Both the position numbers and the translations under genes were made by a program. The notes beneath the pieces were generated by a model, which was given only the letters and a program-made list of their open reading frames with translations, did no database searches and had not been told where the DNA came from. From Ophthalmolycus amberensis (lineage: Eukaryota; Chordata; Actinopteri; Perciformes; Zoarcidae), in the NCBI GenBank assembly GCA_024529925.1, contig JAFEUB010001425.1, positions 354,137 through 418,136 of the forward strand: a stretch of DNA of 64,000 nt, given 5' to 3'. This document shows positions 13,101 to 24,200 of this stretch, in pieces (positions within the stretch are counted from its first letter, which is position 1; every line of letters begins with the position of its first letter).

Positions 13101-16100
13101 GTAGGAGAAGTTAGGTGGCCGACTCAAACACATGAATGGTCCTCTCTAGGGCCGGCCGGTGTTTGTTTTGTCCCTTCTGGGCTACTGTAGAAACATGGCT
13201 GCCAGCTCAGTGAAGAGGACCCGCTCTGTATGTAGATGTAAACGGCACATTGTAAGGAAATGAACGATTCTTATTTTAAGGTGATTATACACTAAAGAAA
13301 AGACACGTATTAATATTATATTCCATTTGTGCCAATAGATCCCCCTAATGCTCCACACTGTTCCTTTAAAGACTTGAAACAGGGGAAACAGCTAGCCTGG
13401 CTCTGTCCAAAGGTAACGACATCCACCTACCAGCAGCTCTAAAGCTGACTTAATAACACACGATATCTCATTTATTCCGCACCTAAGTCTAACGACAATC
13501 GCTTGTAGTTTTATTGGATGTCATGTGCGGGACTATTTCAGCTGTTTCCAGTCTTTATGGTGACATCAAAGTGAAGTGAACCGGCTGCAGGCTGTAGCTT
13601 CATATGAATCATACAGAGATGAGAGTGGTATCAATCTTCTCATCTAACTCTTCAATTCAAGAAAACTGAATAAGCATATTTCCCAAAATAACAAACTGTT
13701 CCTTTAATTTTGTTCAGCAGTTTCAGACACATACGAATGGACACGCTATTACACTGACTAATCAGAGCAGTGTCATGCTATTGTTACTTGTGTATTACGT
13801 TAGTTATGTCTCAATTTATGATTCACTGTTTCAACAGCGTTTTTATGAAATTCAATTCTCAAGTCACATTTTTATTTAATTGTTTACACCAAAATCAGTC
13901 GATTTAGAGGTCTTACATTTCTCAGAAAAATGATGTTGCTGTATTTTGTCTGGATTAAACCATTTCTGCATGGCACATCTGGCATGTGTATTGCCTTACC
14001 AATGAATCATGAATAGTTCTCATACATAATATATTAAACATAATAAATATATTCTCATGAAAATATGTTTCCAATAGTGTGAATCAGGAAGTCTGCATTC
14101 AAAGTTCTGCTCTCGGTGACTTGTAGACATCAGTTTGCAGTCACACTTGTATGTTCAATAGCCTCAGTGCCTTAAGAGAAAGTTAAGCAGTGCTTCCTTT
14201 TCTTCTCTTGACGCAACATCTTTTCTTTCTTCCTGTCACCCGCTGGTCCGGAATCCTGTTTATTCAGGATATGAGTTATTAATGATATCAATCTCCTCTT
14301 TTACAACACCTACACACATCCCGGGTCCATATAAGAGCCTAATTAAGCCATTGGTCAGTGACTTGTGAGTCTTTGCACACGGACGTTTGTGTTGGCGCCT
14401 GATCTGCTCAGAGGGGACAACTGATCCCAGCGCCCCCTGACCAAGACAAACACACCCCTCACAGGTCTATTATCCTCATTAGATGTAAGGGATTCAGACT
14501 GATGGTGTAGTGAGGGTGCAGTGTGTTTAAGGAGAACACCATCACACTGTCTAATTTAAATCAACAATGTATGTGAGGCCTTTTTCTGTCATGTTTCACC
14601 CCCGAAATAAGAGAAAATAAACAGAGAGCTGGGCGGTGATGAGGCTAGGGGAAATATTATGCCATGCCTTTGTCAGTCGGATTGAAATGAGAAGGATAGC
14701 TTTTCTACTAATAAACTTCAATTTGTGCTTTCCTGTCCAGAGACCTTCACAGGAACAGGTATCTTACTAAGATGGATGAAAAGGCTTTTGCGGGCACCAT
14801 CAGCGGCCCCATGCTTCTGTAAGTATACCTGAAGTACCTGTTTGTGGTGACACATGTTCTTATCTCACATACAATAGAACTCATTTCCAAGAGGTGAGCC
14901 ACAGTTACATCCAAGTCTTTGGAGATTTCATCATCCTCGTATTATTAGCATGTAAAATGAGATTTCATCATCCTAGTATTATTAGCATGTAAAATGAGAT
15001 TTCATCATCCTAGTATTATTAGCATGTAAAATGAGATTTCATCATCCTCGTATTATTAGCATGTAAAATGAGATTTCATCATCCTAGTATTATTAGCATG
15101 TAAAATGAGATTTCATCATCCTAGTATTATTAGCATGTAAAATGAGATTTCATCATCCTAGTATTATTAGCATGTAAAATGAGATTTCATCATCCTCGTA
15201 TTATTAGCATGTAAAATGAGATTTCATCATCCTCGTATTATTAGCATGTAAAATGAGATTTCATCATCCTCGTATTATTAACATGTAAAATGAGATTTCA
15301 TCATCCTCGTATTATTAGCATGTAAAATGAGATTTCATCATCCTCGTATTATTAGCATGTAAAATGAGATTTCATCATCCTCGTATTATTAGCATGTAAA
15401 ATGAGATTTCATCATCCTCGTATTATTAGCATGTAAAATGAGATTTCATCATCCTCGTATTATTAGCATGTAAAATGAGATTTCATCATCCTCGTATTAT
15501 TAGCATGTAAAATGAGATTTCATCATCCTCGTATTATTAGCATGTAAAATGAGATTTCATCATCCTCGTATTATTAGCATGTAAAATGAGATTTCATCAT
15601 CCTAGTATTATTAGCATGTAAAATGAGATTTCATCATCCTCGTATTATTAACATGTAAAATGAGATTTCATCATCCTCGTATTATTAACATGTAAAATGA
15701 GATTTCATCATCCTCGTATTATTAACATGTAAAATGAGATTTCATCATCCTAGTATTATTAACATGTAAAATGAGATTTCATCATCCTCGTATTATTAGC
15801 ATGTAAAATGAGATTTCATCATCCTCGTATTATTAACATGTAAAATGAGATTTCATCATCCTAGTATTATTAGCATGTAAAATGAGATTTCATCATCCTC
15901 GTATTATTAGCATGTAAAATGAGATTTCATCATCCTCGTATTATTAACATGTAAAATGAGATTTCATCATCCTCGTATTATTAACATGTAAAATGAGATT
16001 TCATCATCCTCGTATTATTAACATGTAAAATGAGATTTCATCATCCTAGTATTATTAGCATGTAAAATGAGATTTCATCATCCTCGTATTATTAACATGT

Positions 16101-19100
16101 AAAATGAGATTTCATCATCCTCGTATTATTAGCATGTAAAATGAGATTTCATCATCCTCGTATTATTAACATGTAAAATGATATTTCATCATCCTCGTAT
16201 TATTAACATGTAAAATGAGATTTCATCATCCTCGTATTATTAGCATGTAAAATGAGATTTCATCATCCTCGTATTATTAACATGTAAAATGAGATTTCAT
16301 CATCCTAGTATTATTAGCATGTAAAATGAGATTTCATCATCCTAGTATTATTAGCATGTAAAATGAGATTTCATCATCCTCGTATTATTAACATGTAAAA
16401 TGAGATTTCATCATCCTCGTATTATTAACATGTAAAATGAGATTTCATCATCCTCGTATTATTAGCATGTAAAATGAGATTTCATCATCCTCGTATTATT
16501 AGCATGTAAAATGACAATGACAATCCTAATCTGCTGTCTAAATACATTTATAAAAGAGTAACCACACACTCAAGCTGAACTAAAATATATGACTGTACTG
16601 TGATGAAACACATCAATGCTGGCATTAATATTGATATTTCTTACCAAGTTTATAACAATCTGCATTTCATAGTTGAAAATGTCTCTTTACAGTCTGTTTT
16701 AAATCAGCCCTCGGCTTGTAAAGACAATTCTTAGTAAAAACGACTGTTTGGGGCGAATCTACGTCATGAAATAGAAGCATGTTTACGCCCTCTGATCAGA
16801 CCCCCTCCTCGCCTCTCCACACAGCGGTGATCATGTTTACTTCTTCAGTAACCACTGTGTAGCGTTACAATCACAGCACAGCACAAACCTGTTAACTCCA
16901 TTAAAGCTATCAGGACATTACAAAGTCTGGTGAATCAATGTTAATGACAAGACTGTGTAAATGGGGCATCAAGTTGTTTCATTTTTCTCATTTTCTCATA
17001 AGGCCAGCTAACCTTACCTTGCTTATTCCACCCTGTTTTCATGCTAACGTTACACTGGTTACAGAAAATGAGCAGAACAGCAGGCTGGTGGTCAGCAGCA
17101 GCTACATCCCTGCTCGCTGCCACGAGGAGACTACGGGGAGCAGAGCAGACTACTTTCTTTTTCAAAATGACACAAAGGGTGGACTTAGGCTCAGACCTGG
17201 GCGGAAGTGACACTTTAAATTGATACATTGGTTAAATTGGATGTTGGTGGATGGTTTTGGTTACACACTTATGTGCTTAGCGTACTTAAACGCTCTCAAA
17301 CGAAGAAAACCAAATCAAATGTTGAACTCATAAGCAATAAAACACACCCTTGCTCAGTTCAGTACGCGCAGGGGTTACCGCTACAGCTTGGTCTGGTATG
17401 ACCACTAACTAAGGAACGCTATGGTTGGCTGATGTTAAACATTTTGGTTTACATAAAGCAACCCATTTTAAAAAGATCATATACCGGTAAATTAATAAAT
17501 AATAGGCCTAGTTTGGTACTTTCATTATTCACACCATGTCAGGATAGATTTTAACAATTTCCTCATTCATAATGTGCAAACCGGATGAGACATGTCTGTG
17601 AAATGGATAGCAAAGAGTAAAAATCATTCCCCACAGCTGTGTCTTTGACCAGGAAATCTGAAACGCATTGTGTGCAAGCGCGGGAGGGAGAAACTTCCGA
17701 CGTTTCTCTGATACTGTCATTGTTTTTGCCATTCTCAAGGTTTTTCAAGCTGAATCTCCATTTGAAAAGTGTTTGATTGCCAGAACCCTTTACCACGGCT
17801 ATCTAGTTGCTGTTATGGCTCTGATCTAGCCATAAAGTGTCTGGGCAGCTAAATGGGGTTCGTGTGCAGGTCTTCCTCCTCTGTTCCACTGAGGAACATG
17901 TCCTGAGTGAGGTCACTTTCATGAGGTCATGAGTTAAACATCTGGGAATGACAAAATCAGACTGACACTAAGAGTCTGTGCTGCTTTTCTTATTTATTTT
18001 TTACAGCCTTACACAATGTGTCCCATGAGAGGAAAAACGAGCAACGGGCAGAGAAGTGGGGAGAGCAACTGGGACTAAAAGAGAACAATTGGGCTCTTAA
18101 TGAATATGAAATACTTTGGCTTGTGTTTCTTTTATTTAATTACAATAATAAGCATAATGACTTAAAGGTTTAATGGGTTCGGAAACTAAAGAAAGCGAGA
18201 GAAAATGTGGCCTCTACTTGGCCCCTGGACGGGGGAGAGTGTCCGGTGCTGAATAGAATGTCCTGATAAGAGGATCACACAGGATGCTCGTGAGATTGTC
18301 CATCCCCTGCAGGTCTCTGTCCCGATGAGATTGAGCTGGCTTTGGCATGACGGCAGAGCGCAAGAAATACCACATGCAATAGTTTAAAGATGATGAAGGA
18401 CAGAGGCCTCACTCTAGGAACCAGGTGGAGGGTGTTGATTAATCCACCTATGAGATGTCTGGTGTTATCATGTCTGGCTCCTCTGTAGATTTGCTGATAG
18501 TATGTTTATTACAGATTCTGGAAAGGTACTTGGTAGCAGAAGAAAGTTTTCTATTCAGTGTTGTTTTTTAGCAGCATCAAGTGCATTCTTACAGGATGGG
18601 ATTATTCAGAAAATTGTACGTTATCACACGTATCAAGGACGTATAGCTGAGCCCCATTTGTGACCTCAGCACTCAATATGCCAGTCATTGATAAACTTTA
18701 GGGGACAAGTCCCCCAGATGTCTTATGTCTGCCTGGAAAGACAGAATGGAGCAAAATCAGCATTTAAATCCAATATTTCCATAGACTACACACTGACCAC
18801 TGCCATGGCCGTGCAGAGGACTTATAGTGTGGTTCCAGTGACTATATTGGATTTCATTGTTTTGTTAATTTTGACCCATGCACACATTGCATCATTCCTG
18901 GCGAAAAAATCACGCATTAGGGAAATCACTAAACCTGTGAAGAACCCTGCATGGGGTTGGGATGTTGCAGAGAACAGTCCCATGCTTTGGAGGGGACTAT
19001 GGGCCCCCTCCGCGTTCCTTTCATGACCACTCTGCCATTATTAGAGCCAACAACAAAAATCTATGTTCATGCACCTCCTTGTATCTTCTTAAATTCTTTC

Positions 19101-21235
19101 ATTTCCTTTCTGTCTTAAAGAGACGTGTCCCTAACAGGGATCACTTCCCTGCCGACCACAGGTGTTGATTCTCTCCGGGAGCTGAAGGCGCGCGATGCCT
19201 GGGCCCTCAAGAAACTGCCGCCAATCAAAACCTTCAAGCACCTGACCATCGCCAACCTCACCTACCCCAGCCACTGCTGCGGCTTCAAAAACCTAAAAAA
19301 AAAACGAGGGTGAGCGGTCGTCAATTCTTCTAATTTTGCATTCTAGGAATGTACTGTACGCAGAAGAGCCAGAAAAGTCAAGTTGAGGCATCACAAGAAG
19401 TGTGTCCATAGTGTTTGAAAGACAAACAGAGTCCAATAGAATGCTCGTGTGTTGTTGTGTATTTGGATTATCTACCATACTGAGTGGGGCAGCTGCACTT
19501 GTACAGTGTGGATCTTGGCAGGGATTGACGTGTTTCTCTGACATGTTTACCTATAACTTCTTAAAGTGTTGCCATAATGAATGCCATCATTGCTGTTATT
19601 GTAGGAAAAAGGTTGAGCCAGACTAATAACGACTTTCAAAAGAGGAACCAACTGGATATAGAAATGAAATGATGTGATTTGACGCTTGAGTGTGAGTGAG
19701 AATTGAAGCCAGGTCTCTGTATTTTTGTCTAAATTAGGACCACTGTATTACTTTATAAACTCAAACTGTATGTGTATTTCAGCTTTTTGGAGTACCTTAT
19801 CTGTAACTTGACTGCCTTCTACGACCAGCATCAAAAGCGCTCTGTGGGGCCCCTTGGCCTGCCTTCCCTCCAAGGGGACGTTGTGGAGGAAACAATCCCA
19901 GACCAGGATCCAAATGACGGAAGCCACAGAGAGTCCCAAGACTGGAGGAGAGGTGACTTCCATGGAAGCCTCCACTACCACGCCTATTTTGGGGGCCAGC
20001 CAGATGAGGATGTGGGTTTCGGAGAGACCCTCAAGAACCCCCAGGAGGACACCAGCCAAGACTTTAACAGTCGTTACGATTATGTGGTGTGTGAGGAGGG
20101 AGAGGAGGTGGCATGTGCACCAGTGCCTGATGAGTTCAATCCTTGTGAGGACATAATGGGATTTGGCTTCCTGCGAGTGTCTGTGTGGTTTGTGAGTCTG
20201 CTGGCTGTTCTGGGAAATGTGGTGGTGCTCCTGGTGCTGCTCACCAGCCACTACAAGCTCTCAGTCTCCCGCTTCCTCATGTGTCACTTGGCCTTTGCAG
20301 ATCTGTGCATGGGAATTTATCTGCTGCTTATCGCCTCTGTAGACCTCCACACACGAGCCGAGTACTTCAACCATGCCATAGACTGGCAGACGGGCCCTGG
20401 CTGTGGACTTGCAGGGTTTTTTACGGTCTTCGCAAGCGAGCTGTCTGTCTACACCTTGACGGTGATCACTCTGGAGAGGTGGTACGCTATCACCTTTGCT
20501 ATGCGGCTGGATCGTAAGCTGCGTCTGCACCATGCGGCAGCCGTGATGCTAGGCGGCTGGATCGTCTGCCTCATACTGGCCCTGCTCCCACTGGTTGGGG
20601 TGAGCAGTTACCAGAAGGTCAGCATCTGTCTCCCGATGGACACCCAGTCCACAGTGGCTCAGGTCTACATCTTGTCAGTGCTGGTCCTCAACATCCTGGC
20701 CTTTCTTGTTATCTGTGCTTGCTACTTCAAGATCTACTGCGCAGTGCATAACCCTCACTACCGTTCTGGATCAAAGGATACCAACATCGCCAAGCGCATG
20801 GCTGTCCTCATCTTTACTGACTTCTTGTGTATGGCGCCTATCTCCTTCTACGCCATGTCGGCCGCGCTGGACCGGCCGCTCATCACCGTCTCCAACTCCA
20901 AGATTTTATTAGTGCTCTTCTACCCGCTCAATTCATGTGCCAACCCGTTCCTGTACGCCATCTTCACGAAAGCCTTCAGGGGGGACGTATTCATCCTCCT
21001 CAGTAAGGTGGGCCTTTGTCAGCAGCGAGCACAGCTGTTCAGAGGCCAGACGGTCTCTTCAAAGGGCAGCAGCGGGACATCTCAGAACCGTAAAGACAAG
21101 GAGAAGGTTAAGAAAGTTGGAAACGGGGGCCAGGAAGAAGTGCCCATCCACCTGAAGAAGTGCTCCGGACAAACCGACCACCAAGCAGTCTCCCAGCTGA
21201 CAAGTTCTGAAGAGAGCCAGAGCCTGAACACGTGA
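989..21235 (+). CDS. tshr: Thyrotropin (TSH) receptor, complete, 10 coding exons
   Basis: Leucine-rich-repeat, class A G-protein-coupled receptor for thyrotropin at the cell surface; couples mainly to Gs/cAMP. Coding exons: 989-1161, 6462-6533, 8363-8437, 10784-10858, 11433-11507, 12225-12302, 12952-13020, 14741-14818, 19121-19309, 19783-21235 (778 codons plus stop). Every intron is phase 2 and GT-AG, as expected for glycoprotein-hormone receptors. Residues 1-~22 are a signal peptide; Cys26/30/32/42 form the N-terminal cap; 58-231 are the leucine-rich repeats; 232-412 is a long hinge with CCGF (284-287), a basic KKKR (291-294) and the YDY sulfation-type site (393-395); the FNPCEDIMG segment is 413-421. 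Seven TM helices start at ~425, with ERW at 526-528, FTDFLCMAPISFY at 639-651 and NPFLY at 682-686. N-glycosylation sequons lie in exons 2, 7, 9 and 10. The hinge length and LKNPQE segment favour TSHR over FSHR/LHCGR, as does gtf2a1 next door. Whether it is tshra or tshrb in species with two copies cannot be settled here. Confidence 0.95.
2145..2370 (+). repeat. Diverged dispersed fish repeat
   Basis: Begins TAGGGACGCAACATGATTAC, includes ACTATAAAATGTCAGAAAAT and a TTTTGTCCGACAAACA box. I recognise this layout from a repeat common in teleost genomes (start near GGGCTGCAACTAACGATTA, with ATAAAATGTCAGAAAATG inside). Family name not certain. Confidence 0.5.
3404..3480 (+). repeat. Solo right end of long-TIR MITE
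   Basis: Contains CAATCTTCTCATCTAACTCT followed by a degraded AAAAAGCAAATAAGAGGAAT stretch. The same terminal sequence closes the copies near 6318, 13630 and 49310. Confidence 0.5.
5234..5492 (+). repeat. Diverged long-TIR MITE copy
   Basis: Starts TTTTTGGGAGAAAATCTTAT, contains the GAGCCAGGCTAGCTGC core and closes with ATCTTCTCATCTAAGCAACA. Ends are inverted repeats of the family described at 48957. Strongly degraded. Confidence 0.5.
5940..6375 (+). repeat. Long-TIR MITE copy, left end truncated
   Basis: Internal landmarks AGCTAGCCTTGCTC, GTCTGTACAAAAAGGTG and CTATTTCTTGGCCAAGTGC occur in the usual order; the right end CTTCTCATCTAACTCTCTGC is intact. It abuts the acceptor region of tshr exon 2. 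Confidence 0.5.
6462..6533 (+). CDS. tshr: tshr exon 2 (LRR)
   Basis: 72 nt between CCAG and GTGAGT. Encodes a leucine-rich repeat ending FANMVNISRI, with the NIS glycosylation sequon. Phase matches exons 1 and 3. Confidence 0.92.
6606..7462 (+). mobile_element. Degenerate hAT-type DNA transposon
   Basis: About 857 bp with terminal inverted repeats AGTGCTGGGCAA / TTGCCCAGCACT and subterminal runs of TTAACG and GCGATTAATCGC. Flanks GTTCAAAC (6598-6605) and ATTCAAAC (7463-7470) form an 8-bp target duplication with one mismatch, the size expected for hAT. A 91-codon frame at 6702-6977 contains LQPVSIVEDVGLRNVLRIAT, which resembles the VED-G-F/L-R segment of hAT transposases. Non-autonomous. Confidence 0.75.
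6702..6977 (+). pseudogene. hAT transposase remnant
   Basis: 91 codons inside the element at 6606-7462. The segment from residue ~45 (TEKWSYTLQPVSIVEDVGLR) resembles a conserved part of the hAT transposase central domain; the preceding residues are not recognisable and the catalytic and dimerisation regions are absent. A dead fragment; the match is by eye. Confidence 0.5.
8363..8437 (+). CDS. tshr: tshr exon 3 (LRR)
   Basis: 75 nt, acceptor TTTTAG, donor GTGAGT. Encodes YISVDVTLQRLERHSFYS, matching the TSHR repeat that begins YVSIDVTLQ in mammals. Confidence 0.93.
8438..10783 (+). other. tshr: tshr intron 3
   Basis: 2.3 kb. No gene or clear repeat recognised; open frames of 60-85 codons have no family features. 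Confidence 0.6.
10784..10858 (+). CDS. tshr: tshr exon 4 (LRR)
   Basis: 75 nt, acceptor TTTCAG, donor GTGAGT. Encodes EIRNAKSLTYIHPEAFQNLP, a standard repeat of the receptor ectodomain. Confidence 0.94.
11433..11507 (+). CDS. tshr: tshr exon 5 (LRR)
   Basis: 75 nt, acceptor ATTCAG, donor GTAAGT. Encodes GIFNTGLSFFPDLSHIHSND, aligned with the GIFNTGL repeat of TSHR. Confidence 0.94.
12225..12302 (+). CDS. tshr: tshr exon 6 (LRR)
   Basis: 78 nt, acceptor TTGCAG, donor GTAAGA. Encodes EVVDHPFITEIPANSFRGIT; the length equals that of the mammalian exon. Confidence 0.93.
12952..13020 (+). CDS. tshr: tshr exon 7 (LRR)
   Basis: 69 nt, acceptor TTCCAG, donor GTAGGT. Encodes MLYGNGFREIQHHAFNGTKL with the conserved AFNGTKLD and its NGT sequon. 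Confidence 0.94.
13145..13372 (+). repeat. Dispersed fish repeat, 3' portion
   Basis: Landmarks GTAGAAACATGGCTGCC, GAGGACCCGCTC, GATTATACACTAAAGAAAA and the end CACTGTTCCTTTAAAG are the usual order of a repeat very common in percomorph introns. The class is unknown to me. Confidence 0.5.
13373..13705 (+). repeat. Long-TIR MITE copy, left end truncated
   Basis: Begins at the internal GAAACAGGGGAAACAGCTAG, continues CCTGGCTCTGTCCAAAGGTA and ends GAGAGTGGTATCAATCTTCT plus CATCTAACTC and ...TTTCCCAAAAT. It sits directly against the repeat at 13145-13372, suggesting one element inserted into or truncated the other. Confidence 0.6.
14741..14818 (+). CDS. tshr: tshr exon 8 (LRR)
   Basis: 78 nt, acceptor GTCCAG, donor GTAAGT. 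Encodes DLHRNRYLTKMDEKAFAGTI. The 37-bp minisatellite begins about 100 bases into the following intron. Confidence 0.93.
14819..19120 (+). other. tshr: tshr intron 8
   Basis: 4.3 kb, the second largest tshr intron. After the minisatellite, 16515-19120 has no recognised exon. 16690-17230 is relatively GC-rich and may be an old dispersed repeat. A 112-codon frame at 18688-19026 has no family features. Confidence 0.6.
14922..16514 (+). repeat. 37-bp minisatellite, ~43 copies
   Basis: Tandem array in tshr intron 8. Each unit runs GAGATTTCATCATCC-[T][C/A]-GTATTATTA-[G/A]-CATGTAAAAT. (16514-14921)/37 gives about 43 units with no length change. Variation is nearly confined to two positions (C/A after CCT, G/A before CATG); one unit near 16176 has GATATTTC. 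Such homogeneity indicates recent expansion or gene conversion. Confidence 0.95.
19121..19309 (+). CDS. tshr: tshr exon 9 (last LRRs, hinge start)
   Basis: 189 nt, acceptor TTAAAG, donor GTGAGC. Encodes the last repeats and HLTIANLTYPSHCCGFKNLK followed by a lysine/arginine run, the start of the hinge. The length equals that of mammalian TSHR exon 9. Confidence 0.95.
19783..21235 (+). CDS. tshr: tshr exon 10 (hinge, 7TM, tail)
   Basis: Acceptor TTTCAG, stop TGA at 21233-21235. Encodes residues 295-778: the rest of the hinge, the serpentine domain and a cytoplasmic tail of about 80 residues. The tail ends ...SQSLNT and lacks the C-terminal TVL motif that in human TSHR serves as a PDZ ligand. 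A ~500-base antisense open frame opposite this exon is a shadow. Confidence 0.97.
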
Positions 21236-24200
21236 GCCAAACACCAGCTCAAGGTAGTAATGCAGGGCAGGTTCCGGTGGGAAAGGAGAGGCCTTGATGT
21301 GTTTGTGGACAGATCTGTTTGGATATTTCACAGAAAGATCCAGTGTTCTGTATCTGCTTCAGCTTGCAGGCCAAGTTCAGCTGTTTTCACAATTTCTGCT
21401 GTGATGATTTTACGGTTCCAGTTGTTGGAGAATATCAAATGTCAATGAAATGTGAGCCCGACTTCATCTCAGTCCTTTGTATTTGGAGGGACAGACTGGA
21501 AAAGAACAGTAAAGAAAAAATATCTTTCTTCTTCTTCTTATCTTTAAAAATAGTAAAGATAAGAACTCAAACATACTTATAACTATGAATACAATATTTC
21601 TTTCAGTACCTTTCATTTAGTTGAGATTTGGTTTGATTTCAGATTATCCCTGCACAGTCTAGCATTGATATACAAGGAATTATAACAGATTTTCAAAAAT
21701 ACTTAATTTTCCTGTGATAAAATAACTTTTCTGAGGCACCCTATTGATACTTGGTAATTGTATTCAAGGACAGCCTGCTGGCTCAGTGCTGTTCACAGTG
21801 GAAACTTTATCCAGAAAATGTAAAAAAAAACACTGCATTTGTTATTGTCATCTCAATACCTCCATATATATAATGTAAGTACACAATAGTGTTTGGTGAT
21901 TTATGGATAAAAACAGGACACGTTGTTGGTGTTAACCTTTTAACCGGAAACTAAACAGTAAATATAGACAGGAATCGTATAATACTGTGATGTTGGAAAG
22001 CAGTGTTTTTTAGTGCTCTGAAATTGTATTTTCATGTGGCGTATACCTGCACCAAACGGATGTATCACTTTGTTAGATTCATAAAATATTTGTAGAATTT
22101 TGTTCTTTGTGTTATTGTGAGTTTTTTATCATTACGTAACAAGATATTTTACTTTCCCTTTTTTCACATTGATCCAGCAAAACAGTTTGCAGAGGTACGT
22201 CCTCATCTCCAGAGAGCATGTGATCCAATTACAAAAGTAAACACAAGACGTATTTTGATTATTAGCAATTTTCTACAAATTACAGACAGGTATGATAATC
22301 ACAAATATATACTGCTAAAGCCTTGTCTCTCCTCTGGAATGTCATGGTTGTTTTTCTAGCATGATCGTGACATTTTTCCATCCTCTTACGGAAACAAGTG
22401 ACTTATACAATCAGCAGAGATAGCTTTGCCTTCGCCGGGAGAGCTTAAAGCGAATGCAGCTGAGACATGTGTGAGCTGCACTGCTGTAACTTGTGCGATA
22501 TCGAGCCATTATGAGTTAAAGGACACCCTCTACCAATGGCAGCTTAACATCTGGTTAGCATTTCATCTGCTGGGTGACATTCTTTTCAAGGAAATATACA
22601 GATGAACAGGGGGGACTTTCCAGGAAAGAGAGATCATTTCAGACCTTTTTTAATTTAGCTTGCAAAGTCGTGAAGTTATTTGACCAGACAGCTGAACACT
22701 GTGTTTCAGTATGGAAAGTATAGTACATTCCCAACCCTATACCACTCGTATGGATTCTCTAAATATCAGTGAGATGAAACCTCAAAAAGTGGAAAGATTT
22801 TGATTTTTAAAGTGGAAAGTATTAAGAGTGGCATCAGCTCCAGGCTTTCAGGTCATTATTTTCAGCTGAATATTTTCCACAGCATTGTGTCCATCTCCTC
22901 CAATCACCCATCAACAACAATCCAGTGTGGACCCTTCAAATGCTAAGCACTGGAGCTGGAGCATGATGTGCCTGGCTGCATTTGTGAGGGGCCTCCTCCC
23001 TTCCACTGACAGTTAATGTTAAGCCACATTTCATACTTGTTTCACGAGTGTGCACATGTCCAGTTTGATAAAAATCAAAACCACTTCACATTTGCGAGGG
23101 TGAGCGCGAAGGTGCTGGGGATGGTGACATGCCTGCCCTCTGAAACTACACCTCAATTTAGGATAACAAAATATCAGAGATTATATCAGAGAAACCAACA
23201 GACTGAAAGAGCCAAACGAAGCGATTGAGACTTGGACTGGATTTATTTTGACACTCTTCATGTCGCTGGTTCTCAGGCCTGCCTCATCATTCCTCCATCA
23301 GTATTTCAAATAAACCCATCGCCAAGCAGTTCCTCAAATAAGCAGGGCAGGACACGACAATGAATCGCGCTTACACCAGATTATGTTGCTAAACTCAAAT
23401 ACAGTGGGAAAAGAATCATGTGAAGGACTGAACAGAGGAATTGTGGTTTTTATCATAACATTTAGAATAGCCTTGGACCTCAGAGGAGGTCAGAGTCTTC
23501 AAGTATCCATCCAGCTCTTGTTGCTGGGAACAGAAAATCCCTGCATTTATGACGTCCCTCCTTAAATGATTCCATGGGCCAGTAGGCATGGACGGTCCTC
23601 TTCAAGAGTCAAGTTTCTCTCGCTCACAGAAAAAAACTCTTCAATCACTACTAGAGTGAACCACAGAGTTGAAGTCAGCGTTGTTCTGAAAGTGGTTCCA
23701 CTCTTCAACCATAACACTTAGAACAAGTTCTATATTTTCTACTGTCACCAAACATTCCACCACAACATACAGTTGATCCGTGAACAATAAGAACCTCACT
23801 CTGTGTGTTATCTATTTGTGCGAATGTCTGGGTCATTACAAACTCTTTTACGCTGCCCAGGTGGAGTGCATGGCATGAGGCCAAAATGACTAAATCAGAA
23901 CTACCTATTGCTGATTAAATGTGCACAGGAGGAACACCTCGCTAATGGCCTCTGGCAAAAATACAGTGTTTCAAATAAATAGAGCCGCATTTAACATTCT
24001 GAACCAAAAAACGATTGTCTATGTAAATATATAGAAGAGTAACGTCTACCTGAGCAGAGAATGAAGTCCCTCTCTCTGTGTGCGCTGTTATCAGAGCTTC
24101 ACCTTGCTTTGTGCCCTTTGTACCCTTTAGTGCATGTTAGTGCATGTGAGCGTGCACACGTAGCTCCGACTCACCGGTTCCCCCTCAAGTAAACACTGTT

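Noticed and set aside
14922..16514. CRISPR array
   Set aside because: Units are contiguous with no unique spacers; a eukaryotic minisatellite.
18688..19026. 112-codon frame in tshr intron 8
   Set aside because: No family resemblance, lies in intron on the same strand as tshr, stops before exon 9.
19754..19782. ATG at 19772 as a start for a 487-residue receptor
   Set aside because: It is upstream of the splice acceptor; exon 10 joins exon 9 in phase and continues the receptor.
19748..20251. 167-codon antisense frame opposite tshr exon 10
   Set aside because: Shadow of the well-supported receptor exon.
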